A stretch of DNA of 33,075 bases from CAJQQY01 sp964352225 (GTDB taxonomy: Bacteria > Bacteroidota > Bacteroidia > Chitinophagales > Saprospiraceae), in assembly GCA_964352225.1 (NCBI GenBank), contig CAYGRM010000026.1, positions 1 through 33,075 of the forward strand, written 5' to 3'. Position 1 is the first letter of the stretch; every line of letters starts with the position of its first letter. The notes beneath the pieces are model-generated. The model saw only the letters and a list, made by a program, of their open reading frames with translations, did not search any database and was not told the DNA's origin. This document shows, piece by piece, positions 1-8,125 of this stretch. The translations under genes and the position numbers were made by a program.

Positions 1-393
1 ATGAAAGACGGAAATAAAATATTAGCTGGACTTGGAATTGGATTAATCGCTGGTGGAATCGCTGGATATTTTTTAGCTTCTGATGAAGGAAAAGAACTTC
101 AAAAAAAGACTAAAAAACAAATGAAAAAATTGCAAGCAGACGTAAAGCAAACATTGAAAGAAAACTCAGAATTAATTTCTGAAAAAGTAGATGTGGCCAC
201 CGAGAATGCAAAAACGTGGGCAAATGATCTAGCAGAAACGGCAAAAACTAAATTCTCAAAAACCTCAGATACTGCTGAAAACTTTGTAGAAGAAGCACAA
301 GATGATTTTAAAAGTGGCGCAAGTAAAGCGCGAACAAAAATCGAAGAGAAGGCAAGAAAAGTTGCCGAAATTGTGGATAATGGAAAAGTCTAA
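1..393 (+). CDS. YtxH domain-containing protein
   Basis: A 130-residue protein with one N-terminal glycine-rich hydrophobic segment (about residues 8-26, containing AGLGIGLIAGG) followed by a long charged, Lys/Ala/Glu-rich helical tail to the end. This is the YtxH family layout: a small membrane-anchored, often stress-induced protein of unknown biochemical role. The ATG is the first base of the window, so its promoter cannot be seen and a longer upstream start cannot be excluded. It heads a run of small membrane proteins (holin-like, hypothetical, YihY/BrkB) of the kind found in general-stress clusters. The family call is firm; the function is an inference from family and context. Confidence 0.85.
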   Translation: MKDGNKILAGLGIGLIAGGIAGYFLASDEGKELQKKTKKQMKKLQADVKQTLKENSELISEKVDVATENAKTWANDLAETAKTKFSKTSDTAENFVEEAQDDFKSGASKARTKIEEKARKVAEIVDNGKV

Positions 394-430
394 GACCATT
401 AAGAAATAATATTTCACCCAAAGATTTATC

Positions 431-458
431 TTGGGAAGCTACTTCGGTAGCTTCCCAA
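431..458 (+). other. UUCG-loop intercistronic hairpin
   Basis: A perfect 12-bp stem, TTGGGAAGCTAC / GTAGCTTCCCAA, closes a TTCG loop with a C-G closing pair (a cUUCGg tetraloop in RNA). It lies 38 nt after the YtxH stop and 41 nt before the next start. No clear T-tract follows on either strand, so it may be an mRNA-processing or stabilising hairpin or a partial terminator rather than a strong intrinsic terminator. Confidence 0.6.
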
Positions 459-499
459 AATATTTCGTTCACTTCCTTTTATTTTAAAAATTCAACATT

Positions 500-847
500 A
501 TGAAGACCGAAGAATTACTCTCCTCTACTGGAGAAACCATTGAATATGGAAAAATGTACCTGGAACAAAAAATGGATTTCTATCGATTAGAAACATCTAA
601 GCGGTTAGCTAAAACTACTTCAAATTTGGCAACGGTAGCAGTCATGGGGTTCTTAGGTATGATGGTGGTCTTATTTCTTTCCATTGCGGGAGGATTATTT
701 TTAGGAGCGTTTTTAGGATCTTATGGATTGGCGTTTTTAATAATTACTGGATTGTATATTTTGGCAGTTGTAATAATTTATTTTTTCAAAAAAGAAATTA
801 TTACTAACCCTATCTTGTCTTTAGTGATTGAAGAAATGCTTGGTTAA
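500..847 (+). CDS. Phage holin family (DUF1469-like) membrane protein
   Basis: A 115-residue protein. Residues 1-40 are hydrophilic (YLEQKMDFYRLETSKRLAK). Two closely spaced transmembrane helices follow (about 45-70 and 75-96), then a short Lys/Glu loop and a C-terminal amphipathic segment. This matches the holin superfamily III / DUF1469 group, which is common next to YtxH and DUF883-type stress proteins in non-phage chromosomes. No lysin or phage structural gene is near, so the holin name is a family label, not evidence for a prophage. A role in envelope stress is inferred from its neighbours. Confidence 0.75.
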   Translation: MKTEELLSSTGETIEYGKMYLEQKMDFYRLETSKRLAKTTSNLATVAVMGFLGMMVVLFLSIAGGLFLGAFLGSYGLAFLIITGLYILAVVIIYFFKKEIITNPILSLVIEEMLG

Positions 848-902
848 TTGTTTTTGTAAAAGTAATGTTACAATAATTTTAATCAATCACTTTTAAAAAA
901 TA

Positions 903-1295
903 ATGATCATGAAAAAGAAAATCACAACTCTCGAAGAACTCGAAAAAGAACAAAAGAAATTGGAAATGATGATGGAGGTCACACAGCAAGAATTTGCTAG
1001 AAACCTTGGCACTAATCGAAAACAACTCACGGAATTTTTGTTCAAAAAAGTTGCCTTACCTGCGGGTGCTTTAGGATTAGGAGTTGCTGTAACTCAAAAA
1101 ATGACTTCTACGGAATCTTCCAACACTAATATTAAGAAATCCTCAAATTCAGATATTTGGAAAAAATTATTACCAATTGGATTGGATTTACTCCAAACCT
1201 ATTTTATGCAAAAGCAAAAAGAAAAATTGCAAGATATAAGCAATGAACAACCTATTGAATCACCCAACACACAAAAATTAAAATCAGTCGCTTAA
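903..1295 (+). CDS. Hypothetical protein, coiled-coil N-terminus
   Basis: I do not recognise this 130-residue protein. Residues 4-30 are a Lys/Glu-rich heptad-like helix (LEELEKEQKKLEMMMEVTQ). A moderately hydrophobic patch with Gly/Ala follows at about 50-66 (LPAGALGLGVAV), then a Ser/Asn-rich linker, and near residues 92-103 a second hydrophobic segment (LLPIGLDLLQTYF). An ATG two codons in (909) is an equally good start. The stop codon overlaps the next gene's ATG by one base (TAATG), so it is almost certainly translationally coupled to the YihY/BrkB gene. A helper or regulator of that membrane protein is possible but unproven. Confidence 0.75.
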   Translation: MIMKKKITTLEELEKEQKKLEMMMEVTQQEFARNLGTNRKQLTEFLFKKVALPAGALGLGVAVTQKMTSTESSNTNIKKSSNSDIWKKLLPIGLDLLQTYFMQKQKEKLQDISNEQPIESPNTQKLKSVA

Positions 1296-2266
1296 TGAAA
1301 TCAGTCTCTAAAAAAACAAAATCGCTCGCTTTTTATTGGAATGTTCTAAAGCAAAGTTTTTCCAAGTTTAGTGAAGACGATATTTTTACTCATGCAGCGG
1401 CTTTGTCTTATTATACGATATTTTCTCTACCTCCAATGTTGTTAATTATTCTTTTTACGACCACCTGGTTCTATGATGAAACAACAGTTAAGGAGGCTCT
1501 ATTTTCTCAAATTGGGGAACTAGTTGGTAAAGATGGCGCACAACAACTTTTGCTGACCATCGATAAACTAAATATATTTGAGCCTACCTTGTGGGCCACA
1601 ATATTAGGTGGTACGATATTAATTTTTACTTCAACAACTGTTTTTGTTACTTTTCAAAATGCTCTGAATAAAATTTTCAGAGTAAAACCCAAACCAAATG
1701 GTTGGGGTATTTTGAAGTTAATCAAAGATAGAGTTCTTTCCTTCACGTTACTGATCGGAATAGCTTTTATTCTACTAGTCTCTTTAGCGGTGAATGCGTT
1801 TCTCGAAACCTTTGGAAAATATGTGGAGCAGAAAGTCGGTTTTGTTTCTGATATATTATCACTTTTCACCTCTATTATTCTTCCCTTTTTTGTCATCACG
1901 TTATTGTTTGCGATGATGTTCAGATTTTTACCAGACGCAAAATTGGAATGGAAAGACACTTGGTTTGGAGCAATTATCACGAGTATTTTATTTGTCGGTG
2001 GAAAATATGCCATTAGTTTTTACATCGGAAATAGTAATGTGGCAGGGCTATATGATGCAGCAGGAAGTGTGATGGTAATTATGGTTTGGGTATTTTATGC
2101 CTCCTTGATCGTAATGTATGGAGCGGTCTTTACCTTCACCTATAAAAGTTTAAAAGGGGAAAAAGTACACGCAACTGAATATGCTGTAAAAGTAGAATAC
2201 CGAGAAATTGAAACAGATGAAGTTCTAGGAATAGGTGCTACTCATTCAACTAATAATAGATACTAA
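1295..2266 (+). CDS. YihY/virulence factor BrkB family membrane protein
   Basis: A 323-residue polytopic inner-membrane protein. It shows the family features: an N-terminal amphipathic region ending in DDIFTHAAALSYYTIFSLPP, then about six hydrophobic segments, the conserved FRFLPDAKLEWKD motif near residues 209-221, and a GLYDAAGSVMVIMVWVFYASLI helix pair near the C-terminus. The last roughly 35 residues are hydrophilic. The family was once called RNase BN; that activity belongs to another protein and should not be inferred here. Its start overlaps the upstream stop by one base, so it ends a four-gene run starting with the YtxH gene. Confidence 0.88.
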   Translation: MKSVSKKTKSLAFYWNVLKQSFSKFSEDDIFTHAAALSYYTIFSLPPMLLIILFTTTWFYDETTVKEALFSQIGELVGKDGAQQLLLTIDKLNIFEPTLWATILGGTILIFTSTTVFVTFQNALNKIFRVKPKPNGWGILKLIKDRVLSFTLLIGIAFILLVSLAVNAFLETFGKYVEQKVGFVSDILSLFTSIILPFFVITLLFAMMFRFLPDAKLEWKDTWFGAIITSILFVGGKYAISFYIGNSNVAGLYDAAGSVMVIMVWVFYASLIVMYGAVFTFTYKSLKGEKVHATEYAVKVEYREIETDEVLGIGATHSTNNRY

Positions 2267-2303
2267 AAAGTAGGAAAATACAATTTATCCTTTATTCCTC
2301 ATT

Positions 2304-2335
2304 GAACATTTTTCACCTTTATCTTTTTTAGAGAA
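2304..2335 (+). promoter_or_regulatory. GAAC-N17-TTTTTAGA promoter-like site, copy 1
   Basis: GAAC at 2304-2307 is followed after exactly 22 nt by AGA at 2330-2332, itself preceded by a run of six T and followed by GAA. The site lies 44 nt before the lipoprotein ATG at 2377. Three other genes in the window have the same elements at identical spacing (5167, 6689, and minus strand 8539). The GAAC element resembles the -35 box of ECF-type sigma factors; assigning it to such a factor is an inference. Confidence 0.6.
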
Positions 2336-2376
2336 AAGAGATTATTTATTAACATTAAAACAAAATAACATTTATT

Positions 2377-2786
2377 ATGAAACGATTAAATTGGAATATT
2401 TTACCATTAATACTTTTTACATTTTTAGCCTTTACAGCTTGTGAAGAAAAATCAAAAACTGAAAAAGCTGCTGACAAAATTGAAAATACTGCAGAAGAAG
2501 TTGGCGATGCTTTTAGAAGTGATCAAGAAGAATTGAAAAAAGATATGGAAGATGCTGCGGAAAAGATCAATGACAAAATTAAAGAANNNNNNNNNNAGCT
2601 GATGCTGGAGATGATGCCAAGGATGGAATCAATCGACAAATTGATAACTTACAACAAGAAGGAAAAGAACTTAAAGAGGAAATGGAAAAACTAGGAAATC
2701 AAGTCGCGGATAATTGGAACAGCTTTAAAGATGGAGCAAAATCCAGATTAGACAAAATTGAAAAAAAATTAAAAGAAGAATTTTAA
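2377..2786 (+). CDS. Stress-type lipoprotein, interrupted by an assembly gap
   Basis: The N-terminus is a lipoprotein signal ending in the lipobox FTAC (Cys22). It is followed by a charged helical region (KAADKIENTAEEVGD...). Ten N at 2587-2596 interrupt the gene. Downstream, a different frame continues the same style of sequence (ADAGDDAKDGINRQIDNL...NSFKDGAKSRLDKIEKKL) to TAA at 2784-2786. Both halves share the Lys/Glu/Asp/Ala helical composition, so I read them as one gene. Joining them requires a real gap length of 2 modulo 3, so the 10 N are a placeholder rather than a measured length. It resembles small periplasmic YtxH/apolipoprotein-like helical proteins, but the exact family is not identified. 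Copy 1 of the promoter-like motif precedes it and a strong terminator follows. Confidence 0.7.
2587..2596. other. Assembly gap (10 N)
   Basis: Ten unknown bases inside the lipoprotein gene. The reading frame changes across the gap (codons begin at 1 modulo 3 before it and 0 modulo 3 after it), which shows the true length is not 10. Confidence 0.95.
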
Positions 2787-2808
2787 TCAAACGGAATAAA
2801 AATTATAA

Positions 2809-2848
2809 ATTACTCTCATATCTATTAGATATGGGAGTAATTTTTTTT
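2809..2848 (+). terminator. Intrinsic terminator after the lipoprotein gene
   Basis: A 15-bp stem (2809-2823 with 2827-2841, one G-U pair, loop ATT) is followed by eight T at 2841-2848. It begins 22 nt after the lipoprotein stop and ends 30 nt before the MscS start. Confidence 0.9.
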
Positions 2849-2878
2849 AATCAAAATACAAATTAAACTTTCAAACAT

Positions 2879-3769
2879 ATGAATAAATTTATCGAAGATC
2901 TTTGGATTCAATTACAATCCTATTATGACGGATTAATAGGTTTATTACCTAAAATGGTCTTAGCTATTTTCGTCTTTACAATTTTATTTTTTGTTGCCAA
3001 CCGAAGCCGAACTATCGTCAAGAATCGATTGACTAAGCGAATGGATGATCCATTATTAGCTCAATTTCTTGCTCGAATGGTAAAAGTATCAATCGTGATT
3101 TTATCTCTGATGTTGGTATTTGAAATAATTGGATTAGGTGATATCGCAGCAGGCTTAATTACGGGAGCAAGCGTAAGTGCGATTGTCATTGGATTTGCCT
3201 TCAAAGATATTGGGGAGAATTTTTTAGCAGGAATAATCTTAGCATTTAACCGTCCATTCAGAGTTGGAGATGTTGTCGATTTGGATGGAATTAATGGAAA
3301 AGTAGTGGCACTTGATATGCGTACAACTCATATCAAATCATTTGATGGAAAGGATATTTATATTCCCAATGCAAGTGTGATTAAGAATTCAGTTATCAAT
3401 TATACGATTGATGGTTTTATACGAAATGAATTTGTCGTCGGCTTAGATTATGGAGCTGATGTGGATAAAGCGATAGAAATAATAAGAACTGAACTGCAAA
3501 GCGTAAGTGGTGTTTTGCAAGAAGAAAAAACGCCTACAATTTATGTTAGTAATTTGAAACCAAGTACTCTTGACGTAACGGTGCAATACTGGTTGGATAC
3601 GTTTGATTCTAAATATTCTTCTCTTAACATTCGTACCAACGCCGTAAATAAAGTGTTACAAGCATTGGATCGAGCTGGATATTATTTGCCCGGAGACATT
3701 GTAGAGTTGAAAAATTACAATAATAAAGAAATCACAACTGACTCCAAAAATAAAGAAACAGCTGCCTAA
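2879..3769 (+). CDS. MscS family small-conductance mechanosensitive channel
   Basis: A 296-residue protein. Transmembrane helices lie at about 22-42, 63-85 and 89-113. The third is the pore helix, rich in Gly/Ala (GLITGASVSAIVIGFAFKDIGENFLAG), and continues into the MscS signature NRPFRVGDVV. A beta domain with IYIPNASVIKNSVINYT follows, then an alpha/beta C-terminal domain. Its length matches the short MscS class. The role is release of solutes on hypo-osmotic shock through the inner membrane. A strong terminator lies just upstream, yet only 30 nt separate it from the start, so expression needs read-through or a promoter overlapping the hairpin. A second, divergent MscS gene lies at 29896-30750. 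Confidence 0.92.
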   Translation: MNKFIEDLWIQLQSYYDGLIGLLPKMVLAIFVFTILFFVANRSRTIVKNRLTKRMDDPLLAQFLARMVKVSIVILSLMLVFEIIGLGDIAAGLITGASVSAIVIGFAFKDIGENFLAGIILAFNRPFRVGDVVDLDGINGKVVALDMRTTHIKSFDGKDIYIPNASVIKNSVINYTIDGFIRNEFVVGLDYGADVDKAIEIIRTELQSVSGVLQEEKTPTIYVSNLKPSTLDVTVQYWLDTFDSKYSSLNIRTNAVNKVLQALDRAGYYLPGDIVELKNYNNKEITTDSKNKETAA

Positions 3770-3937
3770 AATCAGCTACTGGCATGAATGAGTTAAAAGT
3801 ACGGAAATATTGATTGCTCAAAATTGTCCAACTTTTTGTATTAATGTTTGTATCATTAATGATAAGTTTCTGAGAGTTGAAAATTCTCTACATGGAAATA
3901 TTAATTATTGTCAACATAAGTACTCAAGATTCTCAAC

Positions 3938-5050
3938 ATGAAATTAAGTAAAGTCATCATCGGATTTTTTTTAGCAATCACCATCGTTACTTCTTCTGGT
4001 TGTTTATTTCGATTTAAAAAAGTGGAACTTCCGGATCGTACGCTAATCGAAAAAGTTTATGTTGATCGAATGGTGAATGGTACTTACCTTTTTCAGTTTA
4101 CGACAAAAGACACCTTAACCATTTATCAGGGTACTTCAGTAGAAACTATAAATTGGGAAAGACCCGTCAAAACAGTTTCTCAAAGTTCCCTCGTTTTGAA
4201 AAATTATAATTTCGCAATACGTTTTTTCTTCGGTTTTGAAAATGCCAAAGGGGAAAGGTTCATCGCGTCCGAGCGATTAATTCCTATGGAAAATGCCTCT
4301 AACTTTCGAGACCTGGGAGGTATCCCAACCAAGGATGGGAGAGTTGTTAAGTGGGGTAAAATTTATCGATCTGGTAAACTCAATAACTTGTCAGATAAAG
4401 ACTTAGATTACTTTAACACTTTAGGTATCAATACGGTTATTGATTTTCGAGATGATATCGAGGTGGAGAAAGATAAGTCTCGGTTTCCTACCAATCGTGA
4501 AGTGAAAAAGGTAAGGACACCAATAGGTGATCGAAGTGGAAATATGCAAGCTCAACTCAAAAAACAAATTCGTAAAGCAGATCAAGATACCTTTGATAGT
4601 GAGAAATTTGTAGCAGATGTCATGCGACAATTCGTGGATACTTTTGCTTATCAATATCAACCTTTTTTAGATTTGGTTGCTGAGGAAGAGAATGCACCTT
4701 TATTATATCATTGCACGGCTGGGAAAGATAGAACAGGTCTGGGGACAGGTTTGGTACTTGCCATGTTGGGAGTTGATCAGGAAGTAATTTATGATGATTT
4801 TATGATGTCGAATTATTATCGAAATAAGCAAATCAATAAAACGCTAAGAAAATCCTCTTTGGTAATCAAACAAAGAGTAGTCCAGCCTTTGGTAGAAGTT
4901 AAAGAATCTTATATCAAAACTGCCTTCGACGCCATAGATGAAAAATATGGAAGCATAGATAATTTTCTAGAAAAAGAATACGGACTTGATGCGGAAAAAT
5001 TAGAAGTGATCCGAAATAAATATTTGATGCACCATGATAATGATTTCTAG
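3938..5050 (+). CDS. Lipoprotein tyrosine-protein phosphatase
   Basis: A 370-residue protein. The signal peptide ends in a lipobox-like TSSGC (Cys22). About 90 residues of unassigned beta-rich sequence follow. The phosphatase domain starts at Asn122 with the NFRDLGG motif and holds the P-loop HCTAGKDRTG with catalytic Cys259 and its Arg. This pattern is typical of the Y_phosphatase3 (bacterial tyrosine/lipid phosphatase) family. The acid Asp is probably within the FRDD segment near residue 170, but this is not certain. Predicted location is the periplasmic face of a membrane, facing an unknown phosphoprotein or phosphoinositide-like substrate. It stands alone: 168 nt of non-coding DNA precede it and a terminator follows. 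Confidence 0.88.
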   Translation: MKLSKVIIGFFLAITIVTSSGCLFRFKKVELPDRTLIEKVYVDRMVNGTYLFQFTTKDTLTIYQGTSVETINWERPVKTVSQSSLVLKNYNFAIRFFFGFENAKGERFIASERLIPMENASNFRDLGGIPTKDGRVVKWGKIYRSGKLNNLSDKDLDYFNTLGINTVIDFRDDIEVEKDKSRFPTNREVKKVRTPIGDRSGNMQAQLKKQIRKADQDTFDSEKFVADVMRQFVDTFAYQYQPFLDLVAEEENAPLLYHCTAGKDRTGLGTGLVLAMLGVDQEVIYDDFMMSNYYRNKQINKTLRKSSLVIKQRVVQPLVEVKESYIKTAFDAIDEKYGSIDNFLEKEYGLDAEKLEVIRNKYLMHHDNDF

Positions 5051-5078
5051 TGACCTCAAAGAAAAAATATATCGCATG

Positions 5079-5119
5079 AATGCCTCCTTAAAATTAATTT
5101 TTGAGGAGGCATTTTTTTT
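5079..5119 (+). terminator. Intrinsic terminator after the phosphatase gene
   Basis: AATGCCTCCT (5079-5088) pairs with AGGAGGCATT (5104-5113) around an AT-rich loop that can extend the stem, followed by a run of T to 5119. Confidence 0.88.
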
Positions 5120-5166
5120 ATAAAAAAAATCGACCACTAATGTAATGTATAAATATATTTTCAGCT

Positions 5167-5198
5167 GAACATTTTTTAGCTTCATCCTTTTTAGAATA
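5167..5198 (+). promoter_or_regulatory. GAAC-N17-TTTTTAGA promoter-like site, copy 2
   Basis: GAAC at 5167-5170, AGA at 5193-5195, five T before the AGA. The last 11 bases before AGA (TTCATCCTTTT T) are identical to copy 4. It lies 30 nt before the preferred dehydrogenase ATG at 5226. Confidence 0.65.
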
Positions 5199-5225
5199 GA
5201 ATACTAACTTTTGAATATCGACCAT

Positions 5226-6596
5226 ATGAGTATTGAAATTACCAACCCATTTAACGGAAAGACGATTCAGTCTTATGAATCAATGAGCAAAAGAGAAATT
5301 AATCAAGCCATTGAAAAATCTCATGAGTTACATTTGACTTGGAAAAAAAATCATGTTGACTATCGAGCCAACTTGATGCGAAGAGCCGCAAATGTATTGT
5401 TAGAAGATAAAGTTAAGTACGCCAAAACGATGACCTTAGAAATGGGAAAGCCCCTCCAAGAAGCCATTTCTGAAGTCGAAAAATGCGCTTGGGTATGTAA
5501 TTATTATGCAGATGCAGCGAGAGGTTTTTTAAAGAAAAGAGCAATTAAAACAGAAGCTTTCAAAAGCTTCGTAAGCTATGAACCACTCGGAGTTATCCTT
5601 GCGGTGATGCCGTGGAATTTTCCCTTTTGGCAAGTCTTTCGATTTGCTGCACCAACTTTGATGGCAGGAAATGGAGCAGTATTGAAACATGCTTCAAATG
5701 TGCCAGCGAGTGCGCTAGCCATACAAGATGTTTTTGAAAAAGCAGGTTTTCCTAAAGGACTTTTCAAAACACTTTTGGTTGGAAGTAAAGCAGTCAAAGG
5801 AATTATTGAGCATGAAAAGATAAGAGCCGTTACGCTTACCGGAAGTGGTCTAGCAGGAAGTGCAGTAGCTGCTGTGGCAGGAAAAAATATAAAGAAAACA
5901 GTCTTGGAATTAGGCGGAAGTGATGCCTATGTAATTCTTGAAGATGCTGATTTGGACGAGGCGGTAGAAGCTTGTGTGACCAGTCGATTACTTAATTCAG
6001 GACAAAGTTGCATTGGAGCAAAACGATTCATCGTAGTCGAAAAAATCTATGATGAATTTTTGGAAAAATTCAAAAGTAAAATGAAGTCCAAAAAAATGGG
6101 CGACCCCATGAAAGAAAGTACGGACATTGGTCCGATGGCAAGATTTGATCTTCGAGATGAATTGCATGAACAAGTAACCGAGAGTATTGAAAAAGGAGCA
6201 AAGTCAATTTTGGGAGGAAAAATCCCTGGTAATCGAAAGGGGGCGTTTTACCCAGCTACCATTTTGGTTAATGTGAAAAAAGGAATGCCAGCCTACGAAG
6301 ATGAACTTTTCGGGCCAGTAGCTTCTGTAATCAAAGTAGCTGATCAGGCCACAGCTATCGAAGTAGCGAATGATTCCAAATTCGGCCTAGGTGCTGCGGT
6401 ATTTACTCGAGATAGAAAGCTAGGAGAATATATTGCTAATAGACAACTAGAAGCAGGAGCTTGCTTCGTCAACGCTTTTGTTCGCTCTGATCCTAGACTT
6501 CCTTTTGGAGGAATCAAGACGAGTGGTTACGGAAGAGAATTGTCGAGAGATGGGATTCTTGAGTTCGTAAATGCAAAAACAGTTTATATAAAATAA
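5226..6596 (+). CDS. NAD(P)-dependent succinate-semialdehyde dehydrogenase-type enzyme
   Basis: An aldehyde dehydrogenase of 456 residues from the ATG at 5226; a TTG at 5211 in the same frame is less likely. Visible elements: PLGVILAVMPWNFPFWQVFRF (cofactor region, about 110-130), TGSGLAGSAVAA, the general-base Glu228 in LELGGSDAYVI, the nucleophile Cys262 in NSGQSCIGAKRFIV, and EDELFGPVASV near the C-terminus. Length and motifs fit the short succinate-semialdehyde dehydrogenase class (GabD/Sad-like), which oxidises succinate semialdehyde to succinate and feeds the TCA cycle. Substrate cannot be fixed from sequence alone. No GABA transaminase gene is adjacent. Copy 2 of the shared promoter-like motif suggests stress-linked expression. 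Confidence 0.88.
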   Translation: MSIEITNPFNGKTIQSYESMSKREINQAIEKSHELHLTWKKNHVDYRANLMRRAANVLLEDKVKYAKTMTLEMGKPLQEAISEVEKCAWVCNYYADAARGFLKKRAIKTEAFKSFVSYEPLGVILAVMPWNFPFWQVFRFAAPTLMAGNGAVLKHASNVPASALAIQDVFEKAGFPKGLFKTLLVGSKAVKGIIEHEKIRAVTLTGSGLAGSAVAAVAGKNIKKTVLELGGSDAYVILEDADLDEAVEACVTSRLLNSGQSCIGAKRFIVVEKIYDEFLEKFKSKMKSKKMGDPMKESTDIGPMARFDLRDELHEQVTESIEKGAKSILGGKIPGNRKGAFYPATILVNVKKGMPAYEDELFGPVASVIKVADQATAIEVANDSKFGLGAAVFTRDRKLGEYIANRQLEAGACFVNAFVRSDPRLPFGGIKTSGYGRELSRDGILEFVNAKTVYIK

Positions 6597-6688
6597 AAAA
6601 AAGAAAATGCTGATCATCCTAATTTTAATTATTATTGAAATTTTTAACAATGTACCAGCAAAACGATAACCATTAGATTTTATTCGGA

Positions 6689-6720
6689 GAACGTTGATCT
6701 TTACTACTTTTTTTAGAATA
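6689..6720 (+). promoter_or_regulatory. GAAC-N17-TTTTTAGA promoter-like site, copy 3
   Basis: GAAC at 6689-6692, AGA at 6715-6717, seven T before the AGA and ATAAAA after. It is the most divergent copy in its middle but has exactly the same 22-nt spacing. It lies 63 nt before the csbD-like ATG. Confidence 0.6.
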
Positions 6721-6780
6721 AAATCTAGTATTGAACAAACAAATTAAACCTATTTTTTAACCATAAAAATCATATTTAAC

Positions 6781-6972
6781 ATGAGTGCTTTACAAGATAA
6801 AATAAAAGGAAATTGGAACGTAATGAAAGGTAAACTAAAAGAAGAGTATGCTGAACTTACTGATAATGACTTAATTTACGAAGAAGGTCAAGAAGATAGA
6901 TTGCTTGGAATAATTCAACAGAAAACTGGACAAACTAAGCAAGCAATTAAAGATTGGATTGATAAATTTTAA
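6781..6972 (+). CDS. CsbD family stress protein
   Basis: A 63-residue protein with the CsbD pattern: KIKGNWNVMKGKLKEEYAELTDNDL in the first half and GQEDRLLGIIQQKTGQTKQAIKDWI in the second. Full family length. CsbD proteins are small soluble helical proteins induced under general stress; in Bacillus csbD is a SigB target. The molecular function is unknown. Copy 3 of the shared promoter-like motif lies upstream. Two four-helix-bundle genes follow on the same strand and may be read from the same promoter. Confidence 0.92.
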   Translation: MSALQDKIKGNWNVMKGKLKEEYAELTDNDLIYEEGQEDRLLGIIQQKTGQTKQAIKDWIDKF

Positions 6973-7056
6973 TCAAAAAAATCAATCTTATTAACCCACT
7001 TGCCTTTTTAAAAAAAGCAAAAAAATTATTTTTTAAAATATTAAAATCAAAATATA

Positions 7057-7539
7057 ATGACAGATTCAATGAAAGAAACTATAAATAGTATAAATAACTT
7101 AATCTCAAGAAATCGAGATGCTGGGAAAGGTTTCGTAGAGGTAGCCAATAATATCAATCACCCTAATTTAACCCAATGGTTGATTGATTGGGCTAAAACC
7201 CATGACCAACTTGCCGACCAACTCGAACAAGTTATTAGAGAAGTAGGTAGTTACCCTGATATTGATACTTCTACTTCTTTGTTAGGTGAATTACACCATG
7301 TATGGATAGACCTAAAAGCACAATGGACGAATAATGATACTGCTGCACTTTTGAAAGAGTGTATTCGAGGAGAGAAAACAGCCTTAAAAAATTATGAAGA
7401 GGTTATGGCTATAAAAGCTTTACCCAAGTTTGTCAGAAATATATTAAATTATCAAAAAACTAAAATTAAAGAGGCAATCAAAGATTTGAAGTCCTTAAGA
7501 AAGGCTTACCGAAAAATGGAAAAAGCTACAGCTGAATAA
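7057..7539 (+). CDS. PA2169 family four-helix-bundle protein (DUF2383), copy 1
   Basis: A 160-residue all-helical, ferritin-like protein. It shows the family pattern of an N-terminal helix starting at INNLISRNRDAGKGFVEVANN, a central helix with HVWIDLKAQWTNND, and the ECIRGEKTALKNYEEVM segment in helix 3-4. A Lys-rich tail (KSLRKAYRKMEKATAE) is extra compared with the next gene. The biochemical role of the family is unknown; members occur in stress clusters with CsbD and YtxH. It lies 84 nt after the CsbD stop and 79 nt before a paralogue. Confidence 0.87.
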   Translation: MTDSMKETINSINNLISRNRDAGKGFVEVANNINHPNLTQWLIDWAKTHDQLADQLEQVIREVGSYPDIDTSTSLLGELHHVWIDLKAQWTNNDTAALLKECIRGEKTALKNYEEVMAIKALPKFVRNILNYQKTKIKEAIKDLKSLRKAYRKMEKATAE

Positions 7540-7618
7540 CGCTGTCTTCCTAAAGACCTACTTTTGACTATATTTAAGGAGTAAAAAATAGATGAAATTT
7601 TTATAAAAAAAAGATACC

Positions 7619-8059
7619 ATGCCAATGAAAGAAATCGTAAAACAGTTGAACTTATTATTAGCCAAAACCAAAGAAGCCGAAAAAGGATATGCTAAGGCAG
7701 CAGAAATAGCTAAGGCAAAAGATATGAAAAATTACTTCCAAGCCAAATCAAATAGAAGAAACGTTTTTGCTTTAGAAATTTCAACGGCTATTCGCGAACT
7801 AGGCTACACCGAAGATCCTAATAAAAACTATTTGGGAGATATCCATCGATTATGGATAGATGTAAAAACAGCCATGGCATCGAATACAGAAAAAACACTT
7901 TTGGAAGAGTGCGAAAGAGGGGAGCAATATAGTCTGGAAGATTATGATAAAGTTTTAGCGTTTGAAAATCTACCTGATTCGATTCGAAATGTTCTAGAAA
8001 GTCAAAAAGGTAAGGTGGAAAAGACAATGAATACTTTAAAACGATTAGAGGATTTGTAA
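7619..8059 (+). CDS. PA2169 family four-helix-bundle protein (DUF2383), copy 2
   Basis: A 146-residue paralogue of the preceding gene, sharing the aligned blocks LLAKTKEAEKGYAKAA, LGDIHRLWIDVKTAMASN and ECERGEQYSLEDYDKVLAFENLPDSIRNVL. The two proteins align along most of their length but clearly differ, so this is an old tandem duplication. ATG codons at 7619 and 7625 are both possible. A short ATTTAAGGAG sequence lies about 38 nt upstream, too far to be this gene's ribosome-binding site. A convergent terminator follows. Confidence 0.86.
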   Translation: MPMKEIVKQLNLLLAKTKEAEKGYAKAAEIAKAKDMKNYFQAKSNRRNVFALEISTAIRELGYTEDPNKNYLGDIHRLWIDVKTAMASNTEKTLLEECERGEQYSLEDYDKVLAFENLPDSIRNVLESQKGKVEKTMNTLKRLEDL

Positions 8060-8071
8060 AAAAAAAATACA

Positions 8072-8108
8072 AAAAAAAAGCGATGAAAATTTTCATCGCT
8101 TTTTTTTT
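8072..8108. terminator. Bidirectional terminator
   Basis: GCGATGAAAA / TTTTCATCGC at 8080-8099 is a perfect palindrome flanked by eight A on the left and nine T on the right. It serves both the four-helix-bundle gene (+) and the DksA-like gene (-), whose stop codons face each other. Confidence 0.93.
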
Positions 8109-8125
8109 GATAGAGACTTTATTAA

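Noticed and set aside
500..847. Holin as a sign of a prophage
   Set aside because: No lysin, integrase or structural phage gene is adjacent; this holin-like family is common in chromosomal stress clusters.
7000..7020. TTGC...GCAA hairpin after csbD as a terminator
   Set aside because: The stem has a mismatch and leaves almost no loop; read-through into the four-helix-bundle genes is more likely.
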